Assembly (NCBI RefSeq): GCF_008087665.1
Contig: NZ_CP042912.1
Location: 558,001 to 622,000, forward strand
Length of the DNA stretch: 64,000 nt
DNA from: Mariniblastus fucicola
GTDB lineage: Bacteria; Planctomycetota; Planctomycetia; Pirellulales; Pirellulaceae
Direction: 5' to 3'
The notes beneath the pieces were generated by a model, which was given only the letters and a program-made list of their open reading frames with translations, was not told where the DNA came from and made no database searches. Shown one piece after another: positions 26,324 to 35,100 of the stretch (within the stretch, counting starts at the first letter, position 1; every line of letters begins with the position of its first letter). A program made the position numbers and the translations under genes.

Positions 26324-28387
26324 ATGCCTCCAGAACTCGACAATCCATTCAGTCTCGATGCGGCGATTGCGGCCAAGCTTTCCGAGCTGCCAAGCGATGA
26401 AGGAAACCTTCCTTACGGCGGTGAAATCGATCTTTCTTCGGGCGGCCACCTGCAACCCCAAGCCTGGGAGATTGCTGATTTCCATGAATCAAAGCCAGCG
26501 ACTTCGCTCGAACGACCGCTGAAAGCCGTCAAGCCGCTAACGGACTTTCAGCATTTCTCCGACCTGACGATCACGGGTTCTCACAGCATCCTGACGCGGA
26601 TTGGCCCAATCAAGTTCAACGGCAACGCCCTGCTCTGCCAGTGTCCGGATTGCAAAGCTCCGATGACGATCCGTCTGTGGTTGGGATTGGCCGACTGTTG
26701 GCGTTGCCCGGCAAGCGTCGCGTTGGACGAAAGGATCGTGTCACAGATTGCGTCCAGTTTTCAGGCGAAGCGGCGTGAACTTCCGAAGCCACCTCCTACG
26801 CCGGCTGATTTTTTTGGGCGAGCACCTCTCGATACCGTTGTCCCACGAGTCAACACAGGGGCTCCGAATCGGGTCTCGGACTTCGATCCGGATTTCTCAG
26901 ACGAACTCGATCGGTTGACTCAGGGTTCCGGGCTGGCTCGAGTCTTGCGGCGTATGTTTCGAATCACTCCCGCGTGGTTGATCAGCTTCCTGCTGCACCT
27001 GATCGCAATCCTGATTCTGGCTGTGATTGTCTTTGGCGATCCGGTGTCCAGATTTGACGAAGCGATCACGCTGTCGACCTTTATTGATAGCGCTGATCGC
27101 GAAGGCGGTGATCTTCGCGTCGAAAGCCCAATCGATACGCTGCAGGATGACGTCGCGATCGCCGCGAAAATGGAGCGTGGTGAAGAAGAGATTCGCGATG
27201 CCGTCGTGGACGCGGCAAGAGATGCACTTGAGCTGAGGGTCGATCCGCAAACCGAGATGCGGCTGCCAGACCTCAGCACGGTGAAAAAGAACATCACCAC
27301 GCGAGCCGGCTATGTGATGTCTTTTGCAGCTCGAGACCCCCGCGTTCGCGCTGAAATTGTCGAAAAAGAAGGCGGCACCAACTTGACGGAAGCCTCCGTG
27401 GCTCGCGGGCTGCGGTGGTTGGCGTCGGTTCAGAACGACGACGGTTCCTGGAGCCTGAAAAACTACAGCCGTAGTGATCGAGCCGGCAACAAAGGAGACG
27501 CGATGGGAACAGCACTGGCTCTGCTGCCGTTTCTCGGCGCTGGTCAAACGCACGAATTCGGTGTCTACAACAAAACCGTTGCGGGCGGATTGCGTTGGTT
27601 GTTGGAAAACCAAAAAGAGAACGGGGACCTGAGAGGCAATATTACTTCTCAGGCTGGCATGTACGCTCATGGTCAGGCAACGATTGTGCTGTGCGAGGCA
27701 TTGGCGCTGACGGGCGATCGACAATTCTTCGATCCTGTTCAGCGAGCGATCTCGTTCATTGAAACGGCCCAGCATCGTCAGGGAGGTTGGCGATATCGTC
27801 CAGGCCAGGCGGGGGATACTTCCGTGTTCGGTTGGCAGATGATGGCGTTGCAGAGTGCAAGGGCTGCCGGAATGGATGTCCAGATCGATCCGAAAACGCT
27901 GACTCGTGCTGATCAGTTTCTTGATTCCGTTGCGTCGCAGCCGCGCGGAAATGAAAAACTCCTCAGCGGTGCTGCTTACGCCTATCAGCCGCGACGTGAA
28001 GCTACCGAAGTGATGACGGCGGAGGCAATCCTGTGCCGAATGTATCTGGGGTGGCGCAAAGAAGATCCGCGTTTGAAATCCGCGGTCCAGTGGCTGGTGA
28101 AGAAACACCTGCCGTCACGCAAAGATCGCAACTTGTACTACTGGTACTACGGAACTCAACTGATGCACCACTACGGGGGCGACCCTTGGGAGCAGTGGAA
28201 CCAGCGAATCCGAACACTTGTGATTGAAAGCCAGAACCGGCGTGGACGTTATCCCGGCAGTTGGTCGCCCGACGATTTCGAGTGGGGCGAAAAGGGCGGT
28301 CGGATCTACACAACTTCGATGGCAGTTTGTACGCTGGAAGTCTACTATCGCCACCTGCCATTGTTCAAGCAATTGGAGCTTGAGTGA
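26324..28387 (+). CDS. Membrane-anchored prenyltransferase/squalene-oxidase-repeat protein with zinc ribbon
   Basis: The 687-residue protein has three parts. Residues 100-135 contain CPDC (107-110) and CWRC (125-128), a likely zinc ribbon. Residues 216-237 form one membrane helix (TPAWLISFLLHLIAILILAVIVFG). From about residue 365 to the end there are alpha-alpha toroid repeats like those of squalene-hopene cyclase and prenyltransferases, recognisable by repeated GLRWL..QNDDGSW, GLRWLLENQKENGDL and QGGWRY motifs. The cyclase DxDD catalytic motif is not seen, so it is probably not a terpene cyclase. With a cytoplasmic ribbon and a periplasmic toroid it could bind protein or glycan. This architecture occurs repeatedly in planctomycetes, but its role is unknown. 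Confidence 0.75.
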   Translation: MPPELDNPFSLDAAIAAKLSELPSDEGNLPYGGEIDLSSGGHLQPQAWEIADFHESKPATSLERPLKAVKPLTDFQHFSDLTITGSHSILTRIGPIKFNGNALLCQCPDCKAPMTIRLWLGLADCWRCPASVALDERIVSQIASSFQAKRRELPKPPPTPADFFGRAPLDTVVPRVNTGAPNRVSDFDPDFSDELDRLTQGSGLARVLRRMFRITPAWLISFLLHLIAILILAVIVFGDPVSRFDEAITLSTFIDSADREGGDLRVESPIDTLQDDVAIAAKMERGEEEIRDAVVDAARDALELRVDPQTEMRLPDLSTVKKNITTRAGYVMSFAARDPRVRAEIVEKEGGTNLTEASVARGLRWLASVQNDDGSWSLKNYSRSDRAGNKGDAMGTALALLPFLGAGQTHEFGVYNKTVAGGLRWLLENQKENGDLRGNITSQAGMYAHGQATIVLCEALALTGDRQFFDPVQRAISFIETAQHRQGGWRYRPGQAGDTSVFGWQMMALQSARAAGMDVQIDPKTLTRADQFLDSVASQPRGNEKLLSGAAYAYQPRREATEVMTAEAILCRMYLGWRKEDPRLKSAVQWLVKKHLPSRKDRNLYYWYYGTQLMHHYGGDPWEQWNQRIRTLVIESQNRRGRYPGSWSPDDFEWGEKGGRIYTTSMAVCTLEVYYRHLPLFKQLELE

Positions 28388-28547
28388 ATTGAGCGGAAAG
28401 CCGACGTGGCGTGAGCCAGGCTGTTTGCATTTCGTTGACCTCTTGATTTCAATTGCCCTGATTCGCAATTTAGCTGCGGTGGCCTCCCGATCGTTGTGTG
28501 TTGTGTGAGACACGTTGACAACCGTACCCCATAAACTTCCTGGCTAA

Positions 28548-29405
28548 ATGCTCTGGTCTCTCAAAACCCGAACCCTTTCCTTCGAGTCTCGCCCGCTGCT
28601 GATGGCGATCGTGAATGTGACTCCCGATAGCTTTTCCGACGGCGGCAAGTTTCATTCTGTTGATCGGGCCGTCGAGCACGCGTTGCAGTTGGTGGCCGAT
28701 GGTGCTGACATTCTGGATATCGGTGGCGAGAGCACTCGTCCGTATGCAACGCCTGTGTCAGAAAGCGAAGAGCTGGACCGCGTCATCCCGGTGATTGAAA
28801 GACTGGCTGCAGAGACCGATACGCCATTGTCGATCGATACATCAAAAGCCGTCGTTGCGCGAACCGCGATCAATGCTGGAGCCGAGATCATCAATGATGT
28901 GACAGGGCTGGAGGGCGATGCGAAAATGTTGGCCGTCGCGGTCGATACGGGAGCAGGAGTCTGTGCGATGCACATGCAAGGCACGCCGCAAACCATGCAG
29001 GACGATCCGCAATACGAAGACGTCGTCACCGACATTCTCAACTATCTTGAGCAGCGGAAATCAGCGTTGCTCGCGGCTGGAATTGAGCCCGCGAAAATCT
29101 GCCTCGATCCGGGAATTGGTTTCGGCAAGTCGCACCAGCACAATATCGACCTGCTCAATCGTGCCGAAGAGTTTCACGCTCTCGATTGTCCCATCCTGAT
29201 CGGCCACTCACGAAAGGGCTTCGTTGGCAAGCTGATCGGCGACAAAGAAGCAGAGCGCGATTCCGGAACGCTGGCGATTACTTTGAAGATGGCTGAGAAA
29301 GGCATGCATGTCGTTCGCGTCCACGAGATCGCAGCGACGCGTCGAGCGCTGCATGTCTGGGCAGCTTTCTCTGGTGGCGTAACAGCTGACTCTCGCGATC
29401 AATAG
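28548..29405 (+). CDS. folP: Dihydropteroate synthase
   Basis: Joins p-aminobenzoate to dihydropterin pyrophosphate in folate synthesis and is the sulfonamide target. The 285-residue protein shows both Pfam signatures: MAIVNVTPDSFSDGG at residues 19-33, and LDIGGESTRP near 60. It also has SIDTSKA, INDVTGL, the DPGIGFGKS segment and IGHSRKGF, the p-aminobenzoate/pterin site. It ends with VRVHE, as usual. No folK or folB gene is adjacent. A strong hairpin lies about 65 bases after the stop. Confidence 0.97.
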   Translation: MLWSLKTRTLSFESRPLLMAIVNVTPDSFSDGGKFHSVDRAVEHALQLVADGADILDIGGESTRPYATPVSESEELDRVIPVIERLAAETDTPLSIDTSKAVVARTAINAGAEIINDVTGLEGDAKMLAVAVDTGAGVCAMHMQGTPQTMQDDPQYEDVVTDILNYLEQRKSALLAAGIEPAKICLDPGIGFGKSHQHNIDLLNRAEEFHALDCPILIGHSRKGFVGKLIGDKEAERDSGTLAITLKMAEKGMHVVRVHEIAATRRALHVWAAFSGGVTADSRDQ

Positions 29406-29470
29406 CTCCATTCGATCTCGCAGACGAAGGCTAAACGCTATTGGCAGCCTTGGTGAGCAACGAGCTGCGG

Positions 29471-29510
29471 GTTCGCTCTTATCCGCTGGCTTATCGCGGA
29501 TAGAGCGAAC
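29471..29510. terminator. Long hairpin between convergent folP and PEP-CTERM genes
   Basis: GTTCGCTCT-T-ATCCGC pairs with GCGGATAGAGCGAAC: fifteen pairs with one bulged T and a loop of about nine bases. It can fold on either strand and probably serves as a two-way terminator. No T tract follows. Confidence 0.6.
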
Positions 29511-29557
29511 TGCTTGTGTCGATCGTCATCGTCAGATCAGAATCAAAGAGCCGCGAT

Positions 29558-30295
29558 TTAGCCCAAGCGGCGTCGACGAATCAAGCCGCTGGTCAAACCT
29601 ACGAGTCCCAGCAACGCGATTGAAGTCGGTTCAGGAACGGCCGAAGGATTGATCATGTTGTAGGAGGTCGTGGTCGGGTCGAAGTTGAAATCGGCAGGGT
29701 TCAGTTCGGTTTGCCCGTCAGCGGTGAACAACGCAACGTACTCGGTTACGAGTCCTGCATCGGCAGTGACGTACTGATAAAAATCGCCGCTGCTTCCTTC
29801 GCGGAAAACGCCAAGAGGTTCATCAATGTTGTTGTACAGAATGTTGCTTCCACCAAACGCACCAGCATAAAGCGTGCTGTTGTCGGCAGCGCTGTCCGAG
29901 ACACCTACGGCATCGAAGATCGTGCCAAAGCCTGACGTATCCAGGTTGCCGTCGTTGTCAGTATCGAGGTCGATGCCCAGCGTTACCAAATTTTCGACAA
30001 GGAAGACACTAAAAGAAGGCGCTTCGATTTCTGGCACTTCCACAACGGCCAATCCGTTGGAATCGAACATGCCAGTGACGTTTGACGAGCGATCGACGAA
30101 TCCGTTGAAGCCGTCGTTTTCGATCGAGACAATATTCAAGTCGAACGCCGTATTGGCATCACCGAAAATCTCGAAGAAGGAAGTCGTCGAACCGGTTGCA
30201 GGAGCAGGTTCGAACTCACTGAACATCTGTGCCGTTGAAAGACTGGCCGTCGAAAGAAATGCGACCGTCATGGCGATCAAAGTTTTGCAAAACAT
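29558..30295 (-). CDS. PEP-CTERM sorting-domain protein
   Basis: The 245-residue exported protein has a signal peptide (about residues 1-22, ending STAQM). The C-terminus is the PEP-CTERM signal: VPEP, a hydrophobic helix (TSIALLGLVGLTSGLI), then RRRR. Such proteins are recognised by exosortase, processed and placed at the cell surface or in extracellular matrix. The middle is acidic, rich in Asp, Asn, Ser and Gly, without Cys after the signal, and has a TDNDGNLDT calcium-loop-like segment near residue 115. No exosortase gene is in the window. The specific function is unknown. Confidence 0.88.
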   Translation of the reverse strand: MFCKTLIAMTVAFLSTASLSTAQMFSEFEPAPATGSTTSFFEIFGDANTAFDLNIVSIENDGFNGFVDRSSNVTGMFDSNGLAVVEVPEIEAPSFSVFLVENLVTLGIDLDTDNDGNLDTSGFGTIFDAVGVSDSAADNSTLYAGAFGGSNILYNNIDEPLGVFREGSSGDFYQYVTADAGLVTEYVALFTADGQTELNPADFNFDPTTTSYNMINPSAVPEPTSIALLGLVGLTSGLIRRRRLG

Positions 30296-30844
30296 GTTGT
30301 TCTCGTGTTCATGGTGAAGTCTGTTCAGCGGGTCAGCGCTATCAACAAACTCGTGGTAAACAGTTTCTCATCCGCAGAAGAAATATCTTCGTCAACTTAG
30401 CTTCTCTCTGGCAGCCACGCAATTAATTTAACGCGAAGATGCAGTCATCAAGCAGTACTTGGTTGTTTTGGCCCTGCTCTAACGTCCAAAAGATACCGGT
30501 TTCATTGTGTGAGAATTCGTTGTGATCGCCGGAGCACAAGAGCGCAGCGGGTTAACCGCATTTTGGTTTTCGCTCACCCAGGTCTTCCGGATGGAGAGCG
30601 TTCCAACTTCTCGACCGCAACTGGATCACTGGCGGCTCGATGGTGCGGGATAGTGACCGATGTGGCTGAGTCCAGCGGACGTCAATCAAGAAGACTGGAG
30701 CAAGAAATGTGAGTGCATTCCAGGTCTTGGAAGCTCGGGCTCGATCCACTTCGAATCGGCGTTTGCAATTCCCATCGCGCATAAAAAAGCGAAGGTCTCG
30801 ATCAAGACCTTCGCATCGAAGATATCTGTAGCCGCCGCGCCGAT
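30296..30844. other. Intergenic region upstream of the PEP-CTERM gene and downstream of the pseudopilin operon
   Basis: About 550 bases. It contains the operon terminator at 30783-30814 and presumably the PEP-CTERM promoter near 30330-30430. Short frames on both strands (for example 30509-30712 plus and 30552-30782 minus) overlap each other and resemble nothing known. I see no RNA gene. Confidence 0.4.
30783..30814 (-). terminator. Intrinsic terminator of the pilus/secretion operon
   Basis: On the minus strand the perfect ten-base stem GCGAAGGTCT/AGACCTTCGC with a six-base loop (30789-30814) is followed by six T. It lies 31 bases past the stop of the last pseudopilin gene. Confidence 0.85.
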
Positions 30845-32125
30845 CTATTCCGGCACAAAGCTCTTTTTGACCGTCAGCTGACGAACCTGATTGGTGTTCG
30901 ATTCAATCGCCCGCATTACGATTTTGATACCACGAATTTCAGCATTGTATGGCGGAACAGCGTTCCCTTCGTTTGGCTCGTCGACAACCCCATCGGAGTC
31001 ATCGTCAATTCCATTCGCGCCCGCATCATTCGGGGCGTTGCGATTGTACTGGGACGATCCCGTGTCATAGACCTGTTCGGAATAACGAGCGTTTGCTGTC
31101 CGTCCAAGCAAGCCGGTGCCTTTGCCAAGATCCGTGTACGCTCCAGATTCTGGAGTTACCGTTCCGATCAAAAGGCCAGCTCTCTCACTTGCGGCACAGA
31201 TGTCGGAGTTCTCCGCGATGTCAACAATGTTAGGGGGGGATGCGCCGTCGAGAATGTATCGAAGATCGGCATCCGGAGAGAACACTTGAACGTCAAACGC
31301 GGCCACAGATGAAAACATGATGTGGTTCGCATTTGACTTTAGCGGAAAGTCTCCTGTCAAAAGCGTATTCAGCGATGGGTCGACGGCTCCCGAAGTGTGA
31401 CAATAGCGATTGCCCCGGATCCCCAAATCGGCCAGCGTGTTCGCAACCAGGTTGCCTGCCGAATCGATCCGGGCTGAGATGTCATTCTGTGCGAAAAAAC
31501 TGTTAACGTCCGCAGCCGTCGGCGATGTCAGAAGTACGCCCAGCGACGGTAGTATAAGCAGCTGGCGACGACAAACCATTCGGTTTTCCGAACTGCCCGG
31601 TGGGGAGTCCATGCCAGGTGTATTGATGCAGAACCAGGCGACCTCGGCCAAGTGGGATTCTACGATGTTGTTTCCGTTTCGTCCGCGGAAAGCTTTCCCA
31701 TCCGACTTGATGGTGAAGCCCAAGTAGTCGTCCCGATCACCGTAGACCAATTCGTTGCCACCGTGGCTGAATGTCGTCCCGTAAGTTGTTGCTCCGACCG
31801 TAAACGGTGTGTCGTTACCGGCAATGTAGTCCGTTTGAGGACCATCGACGATCTCGAAAAAACCGTTGGGCAAAGCAGGCTTCTTGTGATGTGGTTTGAC
31901 CTCAACGGTAATGCGATCAAGGTCTCGCCGAAGCTGTTCTTCTGAAGTGATCAAGCGATTGTTTAACTCAATCATGGCGCGACCCTTCTGCATTTCTGCG
32001 CTTCCGTAGGAAAACGCAGCCATCATCGCACCAAGCACGATCAGAGTCATGACCATTGCGATCATGATCTCGATGAGGCTCAGCCCGTGTCGCTGCCGGG
32101 TTGAAGCTAAATTGTTGTTAAGCAT
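30845..32125 (-). CDS. GspJ/PilW-like minor pseudopilin
   Basis: The 426-residue protein is much longer than the usual 190-220 of GspJ. The N-terminus has the class III prepilin site RHG/LSLIEIM, with Glu at +5, and a hydrophobic helix to about residue 38. The SAEMQKGRAMIELNNRLITSEEQLRRDLDRIT helix after it is typical of GspJ/PilW. An Asp-rich GIDDDSDGVVDE loop near residue 375 looks like a calcium site. Last gene of the operon, 33 bases after the giant gene, with TGGAG about eight bases before the start and a strong terminator behind it. Confidence 0.8.
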   Translation of the reverse strand: MLNNNLASTRQRHGLSLIEIMIAMVMTLIVLGAMMAAFSYGSAEMQKGRAMIELNNRLITSEEQLRRDLDRITVEVKPHHKKPALPNGFFEIVDGPQTDYIAGNDTPFTVGATTYGTTFSHGGNELVYGDRDDYLGFTIKSDGKAFRGRNGNNIVESHLAEVAWFCINTPGMDSPPGSSENRMVCRRQLLILPSLGVLLTSPTAADVNSFFAQNDISARIDSAGNLVANTLADLGIRGNRYCHTSGAVDPSLNTLLTGDFPLKSNANHIMFSSVAAFDVQVFSPDADLRYILDGASPPNIVDIAENSDICAASERAGLLIGTVTPESGAYTDLGKGTGLLGRTANARYSEQVYDTGSSQYNRNAPNDAGANGIDDDSDGVVDEPNEGNAVPPYNAEIRGIKIVMRAIESNTNQVRQLTVKKSFVPE

Positions 32126-32158
32126 TGGAAACTCCAGGTGGAGAAGGACACAGGTGGG

Positions 32159-35100
32159 TTATTCGATGATCGTCCGCACAAGCACGGCATTGTCGACGTT
32201 GTGGTTTTTGCCAGGCTCGCAGGCGACAGGGATAGAGCGATCAACCATGTAAAACGCACGGTTGCGCCGAACTTTTCCCTCGTCTGAACCAAGCTCGGCG
32301 CCAACGCGTCCAAACTCATCGACCTCGAAATAGCCGATCGTAATCCAGATCGAAAATACGGAAGAACGCGTCGTTGTGGTCGCGGCAAGACGCTGACGAA
32401 ATTCGTTCTTGAAGTACGACCCATTGTTTGTGTTGTGAGAGAATGAGCTGCTCTCAACGTCAAACATTGGAGTCGTGCCACCACTATCAGGGATTCGATA
32501 CATCGAAGTCGCTCCCTTGGATGCCGTGTTGTTCGAAATCGCGTATTCAGCACCGGCTACCGAACGGAAGATGCCAGCGAAATCGGTCGCCCCATCCCGC
32601 CGATCACGTTCCGCGAGAAACTCAGTCCTGAAATCCAGCCCGGTGAAGTTACCTTCGAGTCCGTTCCAGACGTTCTGTTCGTTGATCGTGTTAATGTTGA
32701 TCTTGCCCGGCGAACGGAACGTTGGCAGGGAATTAAAAGGTGCGTTAAGCCCAAATCTTAAAGCTCCGGTCATTGGAACCGATGTTGGCAGAAACCTCTC
32801 AGATCCAATGAAAGGGTTGGGCACTTCAATGAAGTCCAGCAACCTGTCAAAGCGATTGACATACAGAGCGCCACCGCCGCTCGCATCGGGCGGGTTCGAG
32901 CCGAAACCAATCAGATGGCCGAACTGCGGATCACCCATGTAGTAGGAAAACTGTTCATGCCTGTCGGCGTCGGCCGCAGGTGCAGTCACCGGTCGCTCGA
33001 CGTTGAAACGGCTCAGGAACTTTCCTGGAGAACCAGTCGGAACATGAACGATCTCCATGTGATTCGCGAACGGACGATCGTTCCAGACCAACCAGCCCAG
33101 CGGGCTGTCGTGGTCATAAAGATCGCTGAACGTGCCAAGGTTCTCTGAGAGGTTGTAGCTGAACGTGTGACCATCTGAGCCAGCTGAACCTGTGTCAGCT
33201 GTCAATGGAGTCGCTGCGGTGCCTGTCCGGAAAAAAGTTCGTCTCGCATCTTCGGGACTCGTGATCCCTTCTGCACGCTCTACCGTTGCCAGCTCAGTGC
33301 TTCCATCAGTGACTACACCACCTGAATAGTTTTCAGGAAAAAGCGTCCCAGAGGAAAGTTGACCATTGCTCGGGTTTCGCAGGAATCCGTTGTACGCCAG
33401 CAGGTCAACATTTGCCGTGTCCACAGTCACGTAGGGATTCGTATTTGCATTCCAGGGCAACGTTGGATCTGCAAGGCGTTGGAGATGGACGATGCGGAAC
33501 TGGTACTCACCACCATCTTTGTAAATGCCGTTTGTCCAAATCGCGTCACGGTCATCGTCTGTTCTGTGTAGCCCCAGGTTGGCGTCGAACGGTACATCGT
33601 AGACGAACGCAGGGTTGAGAACTTGTCCATCACCAGCAGGATCGTTCATCCATGCTCCACCGGAAAGCGAAATGTCATAGTCGCCTGTTGGGTCACTAAG
33701 CGATAGCGAACGTGGCAAATCGATAGCGATTGCTTTACAGTTCCCCGTCAGCGAAGTCGCCGGGACTGGCATCGCGGTGACGGATGCTCCAACAACGTCG
33801 CGAACGATAACCGGATAGTCGGTTCCGCTGATGTTTCCATTGAGCTCAATTGATCGAGTATTATCCGGGTCCACTCCCGTGACCAAACGGCCGAACGTCG
33901 TCATGTTGCGACCAGGAATGTTTCCTGATGAACCGATCACCATGTGGTCACCAGGACCGATCACGGTATCCACAACCGTACTCGGATAAAACTCGTCGAT
34001 TCCATCTCCAGAGTTGTCAACCGACAGGCCTGCAGCAGTGGGAGGAGTCGTAAAGTAAATCGTGCGAATAATATCCGGATCGTCAATGTCCGGTACCGGA
34101 GTCACGCCACGTTGTTTGCCTCGCTGAATAGCGAAACGCCAAGTTGGCGTTCCACCAATGTTGGCTGCCAAATTGATGGCGCCAATCCCAGTGGGATCAA
34201 GCGATTCATTCTGGAAACGGCGTGAACCAGCAGCCTGCTTCCATGGATTGTACAACTCAAAATAGGCGCCCGAGATAGGCTTGCGACGACTGTCCCAATC
34301 GTCGTCACCACCGTCGCGGTCGTTTCCTGAAGAATCCGTATCGAGATCTTCGACTTCACGCGAGTGAAATGCCATTGATTCCATGATCAGCAATTCAGGT
34401 CGCTCTACTCCAATCACAACACCGCCATCAGTAGGGCTCAAGATCGGAGTCGCCGGGTCGCCATCGACTTCAGCGGGATCCAACGAAGGATCGGCGAATG
34501 GAGTACGGTCGTACTCGAACAAAGTCATTTTTGAATCGTGATCATAAAAGTCCACGACATTGACTGCCCATTGAGCAACCGCTCGGTGGTAATCGTCAGC
34601 TGTAAATGGTGGAGTTGCACCGGCCAATTGAGGTGGAACAGTATCGCCGCAAACAAGCAATGCCAACGAGTAGAGGTGGCGCGCCATGTCCTGCTTGATG
34701 CCCGGTTCGCTGTCAATCGTTCCATCGTTGTTGAGATCAAACGGAAGGCCGCCGTGCATTCCTGTCTCACCACTAGCTTCGGCCGCGTTATCAACGACTC
34801 CATCGCCATCGTTGTCGACTCCATTCCCGAACGGTCGGTTCAAATTGAACTTGCCGCCCATCATCAGTTCTTTCGACAGGATGCCTCTGCCGGGCGTCAC
34901 AAATTCATCGACCAGTGCACGAGCCAGTGTCGCGTTATTGCTGACTCTTTGTCTCAACAGTTCGAAGATCGAAAGTCGCGATGTTGGCACGCTCACTTCA
35001 AAACTGTCAGTCGTGAACTCGTCGGGGTTGTCGCTGATGTAATCGATTTCGTGAAGGTCTTCGTCTTCGACGCCATTGTTATCCCAATCGTCGTCAGGAC

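Noticed and set aside
26897-28108. 403-codon minus-strand ORF
   Set aside because: Antisense to the toroid protein at 26324, whose repeat motifs are clear on the plus strand.
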